From Candidatus Nomurabacteria bacterium (GTDB taxonomy: Bacteria > Patescibacteriota > Minisyncoccia > Phycocordibacterales > UBA9973), in contig JAHFNF010000016.1 of the NCBI GenBank assembly GCA_023267515.1, positions 1 through 13,418 of the forward strand: a stretch of 13,418 nucleotides of DNA, in the 5' to 3' direction. Under the pieces are notes generated by a model. The model was given only the letters and a program-made list of their open reading frames with translations, did no database searches and was not told the origin of the DNA. The position numbers and the translations under genes were made by a program. Within the stretch, counting starts at the first letter, position 1. Each line of letters opens with the position of its first letter. Positions 6,575 through 12,500 of this stretch are shown in pieces.

Positions 6575-6647
6575 GGGCCCTTAGCTTAGTTGGTAGAGCG
6601 CCTCATTTGCAATGAGGAGGTCAGGAGTTCGAATCTCCTAGGGTCCA
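6575..6647 (+). tRNA. tRNA-Ala (anticodon TGC)
   Basis: A 73-base cloverleaf: acceptor GGGCCCT/AGGGTCC with the alanine identity pair G3-U70, D arm GCTT/GAGC, anticodon stem CCTCA/TGAGG with loop TTTGCAA, variable loop AGGTC, T arm AGGAG TTCGAAT CTCCT, discriminator A. CCA is not encoded (ACAA follows). It is in tandem with a second tRNA-Ala 25 bases downstream. Confidence 0.96.
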
Positions 6648-6672
6648 CAACGAGTCACCTTTGAGCCAATTT

Positions 6673-6746
6673 GGGCCTATAGTAAAATGGTATTACGCAT
6701 CCATGGCATGGATGAGGTAGGGGTCCGATTCCCCTTAGGTCCACCA
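6673..6746 (+). tRNA. tRNA-Ala (anticodon GGC) with encoded CCA and a C55 variant
   Basis: Acceptor GGGCCTA/TAGGTCC again shows G3-U70; D arm GTAA/TTAC with GG in the loop; anticodon stem CATCC/GGATG with loop ATGGCAT; four-base variable loop; T arm AGGGG/CCCCT. The T loop reads TCCGATT, so the position normally U55 (TTC) is C. Discriminator A is followed by an encoded CCA (6744-6746), unlike the other two tRNAs here. It serves GCC/GCU codons. Confidence 0.92.
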
Positions 6747-6767
6747 AAAGATAGATATCCGTTAAAT

Positions 6768-7772
6768 TTATTTTTTACTAATCGCAAGCTCCAAGATGTG
6801 ATCTATGAACTCTGACATATTTGAGCCGATAGAAAACAACGCTTTTGGTATAAGGGACTCTTCGGTGAGCCCTGGCAAGGTATTTACTTCTAGAGCGTAT
6901 ATTCCCCTATTTGGCACCACTATAAAATCACTGCGGGAGTAATGGCCAAGCCCGAGTCCAGTATGGATGGCGAGAGCTAGACGTTCAAGTTCCCTCTTCT
7001 CCACCTCGGAGAAATTTCCCGGGCATATTTCTTCGGACTTACCAGAATACTTTGCCTCATAATCAAAAAAACGCGAGCCAATTGGCGGACGAATTTCAAT
7101 AGCTGGCAATGCGTATAAATCTTTCCCGCGGAATTTTTCTATCACTCCGACTGTCGCTTCCTTCCCTGCTATCAACTCTTCCGCAAGGATGCTGACATTT
7201 TTATTTTCCATACTTTCAAAAGCCTGCGCGAGCTCAGGCAAAGTCTTGCAAACGCGAATACCCAATGAAGACCCGCCAGTCAGTGGTTTTAAAATCCAAG
7301 GTGGTGATAACTTTTCAAAAACTTCCCTCGCCTTTTTCCTAGCATAAAATTCTAAAGGACCATCAAAGTCTTCTTGATATAGTGGAATTAAAAAGTGTTT
7401 TGGGGTTTTTATGCCAAGCTGTGCAAATTGTTCTTTGGCTAAAACTTTATTGTATCCAACAGCCGATGGCACTGACTCGGAACCAGTATAAGGAATACTC
7501 CAATTTTCTAAAACTTGTTGTAATTTGCCGTCTTCACCAAAATCACCATGCAGAGCGTTAAACACAACATCAACCGAACGTGCCAATTTTTCTTGAGAAA
7601 TTGGCAAACCGTTTAGGTGACAAACACCTTCCTTATCAACTAGAAGATCAAAAGGTTCGTATTTTTTACTTAGTATATCGCCACGCAAGTGCGAAAGAAC
7701 ATTCCCGCCCGTGGCAAGTGAGATATCATATTCAGGGCTTACACCTCCGCGAATAACACCGACTTTTATCAT
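6768..7772 (-). CDS. ddl: D-alanine--D-alanine ligase
   Basis: ATP-dependent ligase making D-Ala-D-Ala for peptidoglycan precursors in the cytoplasm; 334 residues, normal for the family. N-terminal GGVSPEYDISLATG carries the substrate-binding Glu14; HGDFGEDG (75-82) follows. The ATP-grasp part has ILKPLTGGSSLGI (160-172), YSRSDF (278-283) and the metal-binding LEVNTLPGLT (294-303, with Glu295 and Asn297). The start is four bases after the uvrC stop, with a weak AAGG just upstream, so it is the second gene of a uvrC-ddl operon. No terminator is visible after the stop; transcripts would run towards the convergent tRNA-Ala pair. The VanY-type carboxypeptidase at 4567-5466 acts on the product of this pathway. 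Van-type D-Lac or D-Ser ligase activity cannot be excluded from sequence alone. Confidence 0.95.
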   Translation of the reverse strand: MIKVGVIRGGVSPEYDISLATGGNVLSHLRGDILSKKYEPFDLLVDKEGVCHLNGLPISQEKLARSVDVVFNALHGDFGEDGKLQQVLENWSIPYTGSESVPSAVGYNKVLAKEQFAQLGIKTPKHFLIPLYQEDFDGPLEFYARKKAREVFEKLSPPWILKPLTGGSSLGIRVCKTLPELAQAFESMENKNVSILAEELIAGKEATVGVIEKFRGKDLYALPAIEIRPPIGSRFFDYEAKYSGKSEEICPGNFSEVEKRELERLALAIHTGLGLGHYSRSDFIVVPNRGIYALEVNTLPGLTEESLIPKALFSIGSNMSEFIDHILELAISKK

Positions 7773-7776
7773 AGCC

Positions 7777-8964
7777 TTATTTTAGCATATTCCTTCCACG
7801 AATCTTCCTATGGTAAGTAATGGCAAACCTATGCGCCTCGGAGTTTGCCAAAAGAATAGCTTTTTCGTTCAAGCCCTCTGCTTTTCCAGAATACAAAATC
7901 TGTCTCGGCCTACGACGCTCGTCTTTCACCACTGCCACTACTGGTATGGAAAGGCCGGCTTTCTTTTGAAACTTTTTTGCTGCATTGAGCTGTGCCCGCC
8001 CGCCATCTATCACAATAAGACCAGGATATTGCCATTCTGGATGATTGAATCTCCGCTCTAGTACCTCGAGCAATGCCCCAGTATCATTGGAACTATCGTA
8101 TTTCCTTATCTTAAATTTTCTATATTCGTTTTTATTTACTTCTCCATTTTCTACCACCACCATCACTCCTACCATATTTTTACCAGAAGTATGGGCAATA
8201 TCGTATGCTTCGATGCGTGAAGATTGAGAGCTGTGCTTGAAGGAGTCTTCGCTCTTAATTAATGCCACATCATTTATGTGCTTTAAAGCAAATAATTGTT
8301 TTTTGATTTCATTTGCTTCTTCGAATTTATGCTCCTTTGCCAGCTTTTTCATATCTCTTTCAAGCCCTTTTAAGATCCTTGTCTTTTTACCTTCAAAAAA
8401 AAGAATAATATTTCTTATATTCCTCTTGTATTCGTCCCCCTCCGGTGCAAGTTTTATCTGCCGATAAAATTCATAATTATTTTTAGATTTATCGTCAAGA
8501 TATGGAAAAATCTTTCTTATGATTTTCATCGCTTCGCGAAGCTGGTTTCCATTTGGATATGGACCAAAAATGTTTGCGAAGGCGGCGGAATTTTTTTGAT
8601 TCTGAAGCTCCTTGCCTCGAACTAGAGCAATTTTATTGTCTTTTGTTATACAAACATAATTGAAACTTTTATCATCTTTTTCTTTGGTATTGTAATAAGG
8701 CTGATTTTTTTTTATTAAATTTGCTTCAAGAATTAAAGCCTCGAGCACCGAGTCAGTTTCCTGCCATTTTATACTCGTCGCTTTGGTAATCATATCCACA
8801 ATCAAGGGCCCACGCATATTGAATAAATCCCTAGAAAAATAGCTTTTTACCCGGTCTTTGAGCGATGTCGCCTTACCAACATATAAAATATCCTTATTTT
8901 TAAGGAAAAAATACACCCCTGGCCTATCTGGAATCTTATATTTTTTCAGCTGTTGACTATTCAT
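7777..8964 (-). CDS. uvrC: Short UvrC-like excinuclease (GIY-YIG, UVR, RNase H core)
   Basis: UvrC makes the two incisions of bacterial nucleotide excision repair with UvrB. This protein has 395 residues against about 600. N-terminal GIY-YIG nuclease: PGVYFF (Tyr18), DILYVGKA (Tyr28), Arg38 and LILEANLIKK with Glu80. A UVR motif (about 201-231, LERDMKKLAKEHKFEEANEI) fits UvrB contact. The RNase H-like nuclease keeps AYDIAHTSG (Asp255), VIDGGRAQL (Asp320) and SEAHRFAITYHR (His378); Asp294 may be the fourth carboxylate. Missing are the four Fe-S cysteines normally between GIY-YIG and UVR (the only Cys is 105), roughly 120 residues between UVR and the RNase H core, and the C-terminal HhH domain. 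The frame is intact and ddl starts four bases later, so it is not a broken gene. The start is supported by a leaderless-type promoter. Confidence 0.9.
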   Translation of the reverse strand: MNSQQLKKYKIPDRPGVYFFLKNKDILYVGKATSLKDRVKSYFSRDLFNMRGPLIVDMITKATSIKWQETDSVLEALILEANLIKKNQPYYNTKEKDDKSFNYVCITKDNKIALVRGKELQNQKNSAAFANIFGPYPNGNQLREAMKIIRKIFPYLDDKSKNNYEFYRQIKLAPEGDEYKRNIRNIILFFEGKKTRILKGLERDMKKLAKEHKFEEANEIKKQLFALKHINDVALIKSEDSFKHSSQSSRIEAYDIAHTSGKNMVGVMVVVENGEVNKNEYRKFKIRKYDSSNDTGALLEVLERRFNHPEWQYPGLIVIDGGRAQLNAAKKFQKKAGLSIPVVAVVKDERRRPRQILYSGKAEGLNEKAILLANSEAHRFAITYHRKIRGRNMLK

Positions 8965-8981
8965 AATTTATATGATAACAT
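8953..8981 (+). promoter_or_regulatory. Promoter of the 9013-9399 gene
   Basis: TTGACT (8953-8958), a 17-base spacer and TAACAT (8976-8981) give a predicted +1 near 8988 and a 25-base leader. It overlaps the uvrC start region and the divergent uvrC promoter, so the two genes may compete for polymerase. Confidence 0.55.
8972..8980 (-). promoter_or_regulatory. Extended -10 promoter of uvrC, predicted leaderless
   Basis: Minus strand TGTTATCAT, then seven bases (ATAAATT), then the uvrC ATG at 8964. The geometry is the same as at guaB and the VanY-type gene apart from one extra base. The predicted +1 is at 8965 or 8964. Confidence 0.6.
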
Positions 8982-9012
8982 AATTCTAAACCCCCGTAAA
9001 ACCCCTAATTTT

Positions 9013-9399
9013 ATGAAAGAAAAACCACCCCCAGTTCCTTTTTTTTCTGTTTTTTATCCTCTTGAAGTTGCATGTGATACAATACGTGGAATTCCAATTT
9101 CATTAGTCAAAGAAAAAATAGACTTTATTGAAAATAACTTTACTGGAAAAAATAAGTATATCGTTGAAGACGGTAACTTAGTTTCAGTTAGAATAGCAGT
9201 CAGTAAAGAGATTCAGGAAACACGTAAAACTTTATTAAAAGTGAACATGTCTCCTGAGGCAAGCCATGAGGAAAGAGAAAGAAGAGCAACAGAAAGATGT
9301 CAAAAAATCTTGAGAGTTGAGGACATTCTAGCCATTGCTAGCTTCGCTAAAGGTATTGTTATGGAAGCAGAAAAAAGGCGAGGGATTGCTTTGAGTTAA
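9013..9399 (+). CDS. 128-residue hypothetical protein
   Basis: I do not recognise a family. The ATG at 9013 (MKEKPPPVPFF) is preferred: an in-frame TTG at 8953 would extend it by 20 residues but coincides with the -35 hexamer of its likely promoter. A Pro-rich hydrophobic N-terminus (about 1-20) is followed by mixed alpha/beta sequence (DTIRGIPISLVKEKIDFIENN, then VEDGNLVSVRIAVSKEI) and a strongly charged helical C-terminal half (ASHEERERRATERCQKILRVEDIL, closing with MEAEKRRG). No signal peptide or clear membrane segment. It forms a single-gene plus-strand unit between the oppositely oriented uvrC and uvrA, with its own promoter and a good terminator. Arg codons are mostly AGA, as in the PAP2 gene. 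Placement between two repair genes does not by itself show a repair role. Confidence 0.7.
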   Translation: MKEKPPPVPFFSVFYPLEVACDTIRGIPISLVKEKIDFIENNFTGKNKYIVEDGNLVSVRIAVSKEIQETRKTLLKVNMSPEASHEERERRATERCQKILRVEDILAIASFAKGIVMEAEKRRGIALS

Positions 9400-9413
9400 A
9401 AAACTCTCAACAA

Positions 9414-9450
9414 GGGAGAACCCGGAAATTTCTGTGTTCTCTCTTTTTTT
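9414..9450 (+). terminator. Rho-independent terminator of the 9013-9399 gene
   Basis: GGGAGAAC (9414-9421) pairs with GTTCTCTC (9436-9443) with one G-U pair, then a run of seven T (9444-9450). The T tract reaches the uvrA stop codon (9449-9451). On the minus strand the same hairpin lacks an immediate T run, so it is less convincing for uvrA. Confidence 0.85.
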
Positions 9451-12097
9451 ATTTCCTCAAAACTTTTTTTAGATATTTTCCTGTATAACTCTTTGCATTA
9501 TTGGCCACTTCTTCTGGGGTACCTTTAGCAATCAAGACTCCACCTTTATCCCCTCCTTCCGGCCCAAAGTCTAAAAGATAATCGCTAGATTTTATCAAAT
9601 CCATATTGTGCTCAATGACGACGACAGTGTGCCCTTTATTGACAAGCTTATCTAAAACAGAAATCAAATTTACCACATCATCATAATGCAGTCCCACCGT
9701 TGGCTCATCAAGCAGATAAATAGTTTTTTCAAGATACGGCCGAAAAAGCTCGCTAGAGATTTTTACTCTCTGCGCTTCCCCGCCAGAAAGTGTCGTCGCC
9801 GATTGGCCGAGCTTTACATAGCCGAGGCCCACATCCATCAATGTCCTGCATCGGTCATAAACACTTGGAATATCTTCAAAGAAATTAATTGCGTCTTCTA
9901 CTGTCATTTGCAAAATCTCGTAGATATTTTTATTTTTATATTTTACTTTTAGAGTCTCTTTATCAAAACGCTTTCCCATACACACATCACAAGTCACATA
10001 CACCGTCGGTAAGAAATGCATCTCCACCGCTATCTCGCCATTCCCCTCACAGGCCTCACAGCGCCCGCCTTTCACGTTGAAAGAAAAACGATTCTGCTTC
10101 CACCCGCGAAGGCGAGCTTCTTCCGTCTCGGCAAAAAGATCGCGTATAAAGACAAACATCCCTGTATAAGTGGCAATGTTTGAACGCGGGGTTCGGCCGA
10201 TCGGACTTTGGTCTATCAATACTGTGCGCTGTAAGTATTCACTGCCTGAAAAAGAGGCACAGTTGAAAGTGGTATTTGACCGATATTTTCTCTCAAACCT
10301 CGCTTGCAGATTTTTATGCAAAATTTCATACATAAAAGAAGATTTACCCGAGCCGGAAACTCCAGTGATAGAAACCAGCCGCCCAAGCGGAATCTCTGCA
10401 TTTAAATTCTTTATATTAAAAATCTTTCCGCCGACGATTTTTAGACTGCCCTTTTCTCCAGTCCGTCTTTTTTCCGGCTTTTCAATTCTCGCTTCCTCGC
10501 GCAAATATGCCAAGGTGCGGGACTTTGAAGTATTCTTCGGCGCAGTCAAAAGCTTGTCCAAATAATCTGCCACCACTATCTCCCCGCCGTGCACACCCGC
10601 TTTTGGACCAATGTCCACAATATAGTCCGAAGAGTAAATCGTATCTTCATCATGCTCTACGACTATAATAGTATTGCCCAAATCTCGGAGATCAATCAGA
10701 GTTTTTATTAATCTTTCATTGTCCCGTTGGTGAAGCCCAATCGTAGGCTCATCCAGCACATACAAAGCACCGACGAGGCGTGAGCCGAGCTGGCTCGCAA
10801 GACGAATGCGTTGCGCTTCCCCACCGGAGAGGGTATTTGCCCGCCTGTTTAGCGCCAAGTATTCCAAACCGACATTTAATAAAAATTCCAAACGGGATTC
10901 AATCTCTCGCAAAAGCACCGCCGAAATCTCGCGCTCTTTTGCACTTAATTTTAATTTATTAAAAAATTCCACTGCGTCTTCTATTGATAAAGAAGTGACA
11001 TCCACGATGTTCAAAGCAGAATCAGAAAAATTCTGTCCGTGTCGGAGCCCCCGCAGAGAGGGTAAAGCGGCAGAATTTTTTTTAATCTGCGTAGCTCCTA
11101 ACAAGACATGAAGTGCTTCGGGACGCAGACGTTTCCCCCCACATTCATCACACGGATCTTCCCCAAACATATGCTTCGTGCCAAGTCCGTGACACACAGG
11201 GCAAGCCCCGTGCGGAGAATTGAAAGAAAATAATCTAGGTTCTATTTCCGGATACGAAAAGCCATCCTTCGGGCAGGAAAATTTTGCCGAGAGCAATGTT
11301 TCTTCTTTATCTATTTTTATGTTCACTAATCCATCTGATTCTAAAAGAGCCCGCTCCACTGATTCAGAAAGTCGCAATTCAACATCTTTGCTATCTTTAC
11401 CAGCAAATTCATGCGCAGTAAATTCATCCACCAACACATCAATATCATGCTTTTTGTTCTTGGTTAAATCTATCCGCTCGCGGAGCTTTTTCATCACTCC
11501 GTCCACCCGCACTTGCGTATATCCTTTGCCGAGCAAATCGTAAAGAAGCTGATAATATTCTCCCTTCCTTCCCCGCACCATCGGCGCAAAAATCTGTATC
11601 GGGGTGTCGTTAAATTCCACCCCCATCACTTTCTTTTTCGGGCCAGAGAGCTTAGAAATTTTATCCATAACGAAATGAATAATTTCTTCATTGGAAAGTT
11701 TTTTAATTTCATCTCCGCAAACGAGGCAGTGCGGCCGGCCGACGCGCGCGTAAAGCACGCGCAGATAATCATAGATTTCAGTAATCGTCGCCACTGTGGA
11801 GCGTGGGTTGTTTGAGCGGGATTTTTGGTCTATAGAAATGGCCGGGGACAATCCTTCAATCTCATCCACGTCCGGCTTGGCCATTTGCTTTAAAAATTGG
11901 CGGGCATAAGAAGAGAGGGACTCCACATACCTCCGTTGCCCCTCGGCAAAAATCGTATCAAAAGCAAGCGAGCTTTTCCCGCTCCCCGAAAGCCCAGTAA
12001 AAACTATCATCTTGTTGCGAGGCATTTCTACCGTCACGTTCTTTAGGTTGTGCGTCCGAGCCCCCTTCACTATTATTTTGTCGTTGTTTTTTTGCAT
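9449..12097 (-). CDS. uvrA: Excinuclease ABC subunit UvrA, with internal deletion
   Basis: Damage-recognition ATPase of nucleotide excision repair; loads UvrB on DNA. It has 882 residues against about 940. First ABC half: Walker A GLSGSGKS (35-42), a UvrB-binding region (about 120-270, with CLVC at 124-127), signature LSGGEAQR (423-430), Walker [10 protein letters not shown] (447-455). Second half: GVSGSGKSS (579-587), the DNA-contacting zinc module CEAC...CDVC (680-683, 703-706), LSGGEAQR (770-777) and LLDEPTVGL. The first zinc module reads CPKDG (275-279) and CPVC (299-302): the usual second Cys is Asp278. The segment of about 110 residues normally between CPxCxGLG and the next CxxC pair is reduced to about ten, so CDEC follows at 316-319; about 20 residues are added near 335-355. 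Both ATP sites look intact, so it should be functional. Confidence 0.95.
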   Translation of the reverse strand: MQKNNDKIIVKGARTHNLKNVTVEMPRNKMIVFTGLSGSGKSSLAFDTIFAEGQRRYVESLSSYARQFLKQMAKPDVDEIEGLSPAISIDQKSRSNNPRSTVATITEIYDYLRVLYARVGRPHCLVCGDEIKKLSNEEIIHFVMDKISKLSGPKKKVMGVEFNDTPIQIFAPMVRGRKGEYYQLLYDLLGKGYTQVRVDGVMKKLRERIDLTKNKKHDIDVLVDEFTAHEFAGKDSKDVELRLSESVERALLESDGLVNIKIDKEETLLSAKFSCPKDGFSYPEIEPRLFSFNSPHGACPVCHGLGTKHMFGEDPCDECGGKRLRPEALHVLLGATQIKKNSAALPSLRGLRHGQNFSDSALNIVDVTSLSIEDAVEFFNKLKLSAKEREISAVLLREIESRLEFLLNVGLEYLALNRRANTLSGGEAQRIRLASQLGSRLVGALYVLDEPTIGLHQRDNERLIKTLIDLRDLGNTIIVVEHDEDTIYSSDYIVDIGPKAGVHGGEIVVADYLDKLLTAPKNTSKSRTLAYLREEARIEKPEKRRTGEKGSLKIVGGKIFNIKNLNAEIPLGRLVSITGVSGSGKSSFMYEILHKNLQARFERKYRSNTTFNCASFSGSEYLQRTVLIDQSPIGRTPRSNIATYTGMFVFIRDLFAETEEARLRGWKQNRFSFNVKGGRCEACEGNGEIAVEMHFLPTVYVTCDVCMGKRFDKETLKVKYKNKNIYEILQMTVEDAINFFEDIPSVYDRCRTLMDVGLGYVKLGQSATTLSGGEAQRVKISSELFRPYLEKTIYLLDEPTVGLHYDDVVNLISVLDKLVNKGHTVVVIEHNMDLIKSSDYLLDFGPEGGDKGGVLIAKGTPEEVANNAKSYTGKYLKKVLRK

Positions 12098-12119
12098 ATG
12101 GCGATGTAAAACCTCAAAT

Positions 12120-12142
12120 CCCCCACAGCGCTCGCTAGGGGG
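12120..12142 (-). promoter_or_regulatory. Stable hairpin in the uvrA leader
   Basis: On the minus strand CCCCC (12142-12138) pairs with GGGGG (12124-12120), enclosing AGCG/CGCT (12136-12133 with 12130-12127), with a small asymmetric bulge between. It lies about 22 bases before the uvrA ATG inside the predicted leader. There is no T run after it, so it is not an intrinsic terminator. It could stabilise the mRNA or regulate translation. Confidence 0.55.
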
Positions 12143-12163
12143 TATGTATTAATTTGTAACGTT

Positions 12164-12172
12164 ATTATAGCA
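12164..12172 (-). promoter_or_regulatory. Extended -10 promoter of uvrA
   Basis: Minus strand TGCTATAAT: a perfect TATAAT with TGn extension. The predicted +1 is near 12157, giving a leader of about 60 bases, in contrast to the leaderless pattern at uvrC. No SOS-type operator is recognisable around it. Confidence 0.7.
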
Positions 12173-12186
12173 TAAAATTGTAAAAT

Positions 12187-12214
12187 AAAAAAGCCTCGCT
12201 AGTGCGGGCTTTTA
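12187..12214 (-). terminator. Rho-independent terminator of the HicB-like gene
   Basis: On the minus strand AAAAGCCCGC, an ACTA loop, GCGAGGCTTTTTT: a stem with one bulged base followed by six T and then ATTTT. It lies between the HicB-like gene and the uvrA promoter, separating the two units. The plus-strand reading has only four T, so it is weaker that way. Confidence 0.75.
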
Positions 12215-12232
12215 TTGAAACATTCGTAAGAT

Positions 12233-12421
12233 TCATTTTTTCTTTTTTCTTTTTGTTTTCTTTTCGTTGTTAAGAAGTTTATCAATAACTTTGATTAAAT
12301 TACTCTTAGCTTCAGTTGCTGTATATCCTTCGGCTAAGGCTCCAAAAATTTCTACACACCATGAAATATACCTTTTTGGGGTAACTTTTACGGTGTTCAT
12401 GGTTAAAGTTAGGGTTTGCAT
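12233..12421 (-). CDS. 62-residue HicB-like small protein
   Basis: Residues 17-50 (RYISWCVEIFGALAEGYT, then EAKSNLIKVIDKLL) resemble the HicB antitoxin core, where a strand pair ending in a Gly is followed by GxTxxEAxxNLxxxI. The typical C-terminal DNA-binding extension is replaced by a Lys/Arg tail (NNEKKTKRKKKK). No HicA-type partner lies on either side in this window, so this is an orphan and may not be part of a toxin-antitoxin pair. ATG at 12421; Met8 is an alternative start. The stop is TGA, the only one in the window. It has its own promoter with a palindrome and a terminator. Family assignment is by pattern only. Confidence 0.6.
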   Translation of the reverse strand: MQTLTLTMNTVKVTPKRYISWCVEIFGALAEGYTATEAKSNLIKVIDKLLNNEKKTKRKKKK

Positions 12422-12468
12422 TGTATTTTGTTTTAAGGTTAAAAAAACTATTGTTTAAATCAATAAGT

Positions 12469-12497
12469 AAAATACTATATTAATAGTATGAAGTCAA
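12469..12497 (-). promoter_or_regulatory. Promoter of the HicB-like gene with palindromic spacer
   Basis: Minus strand TTGACT (12497-12492), a spacer of exactly 17 and TATTTT (12474-12469). The predicted +1 is near 12462, with a leader of about 40 bases. The promoter begins four bases after the decarboxylase stop. Confidence 0.6.
12472..12489. repeat. 7-bp inverted repeat overlapping the HicB-like promoter
   Basis: ATACTAT (12472-12478) and ATAGTAT (12483-12489) with a four-base centre. It covers most of the -35/-10 spacer and part of the -10, the usual place for a repressor site. As RNA from the decarboxylase gene it would be a weak AT hairpin followed by TTT, so a poor terminator is the alternative reading. 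Confidence 0.6.
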
Positions 12498-12500
12498 ATT

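Noticed and set aside
7777..8964. Frameshift or truncation explaining the short UvrC
   Set aside because: The frame is continuous, the internal gap joins conserved blocks smoothly, and ddl follows after four bases with no leftover HhH coding sequence in any frame.
8953..9012. 20-residue N-terminal extension of the 9013 gene from a TTG start
   Set aside because: The TTG coincides with the TTGACT -35 hexamer and the extension overlaps the uvrC start; the ATG at 9013 fits better.
9686..11815. Several 60-130 codon frames on the plus strand inside uvrA
   Set aside because: They are opposite-strand shadows of the conserved UvrA sequence, with no promoter context or recognisable motifs.
12233..12235. 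TGA read as glycine (code 25) at the end of the HicB-like gene
   Set aside because: No conserved gene in the window contains an in-frame TGA, and reading through would add only a few residues before TAA.
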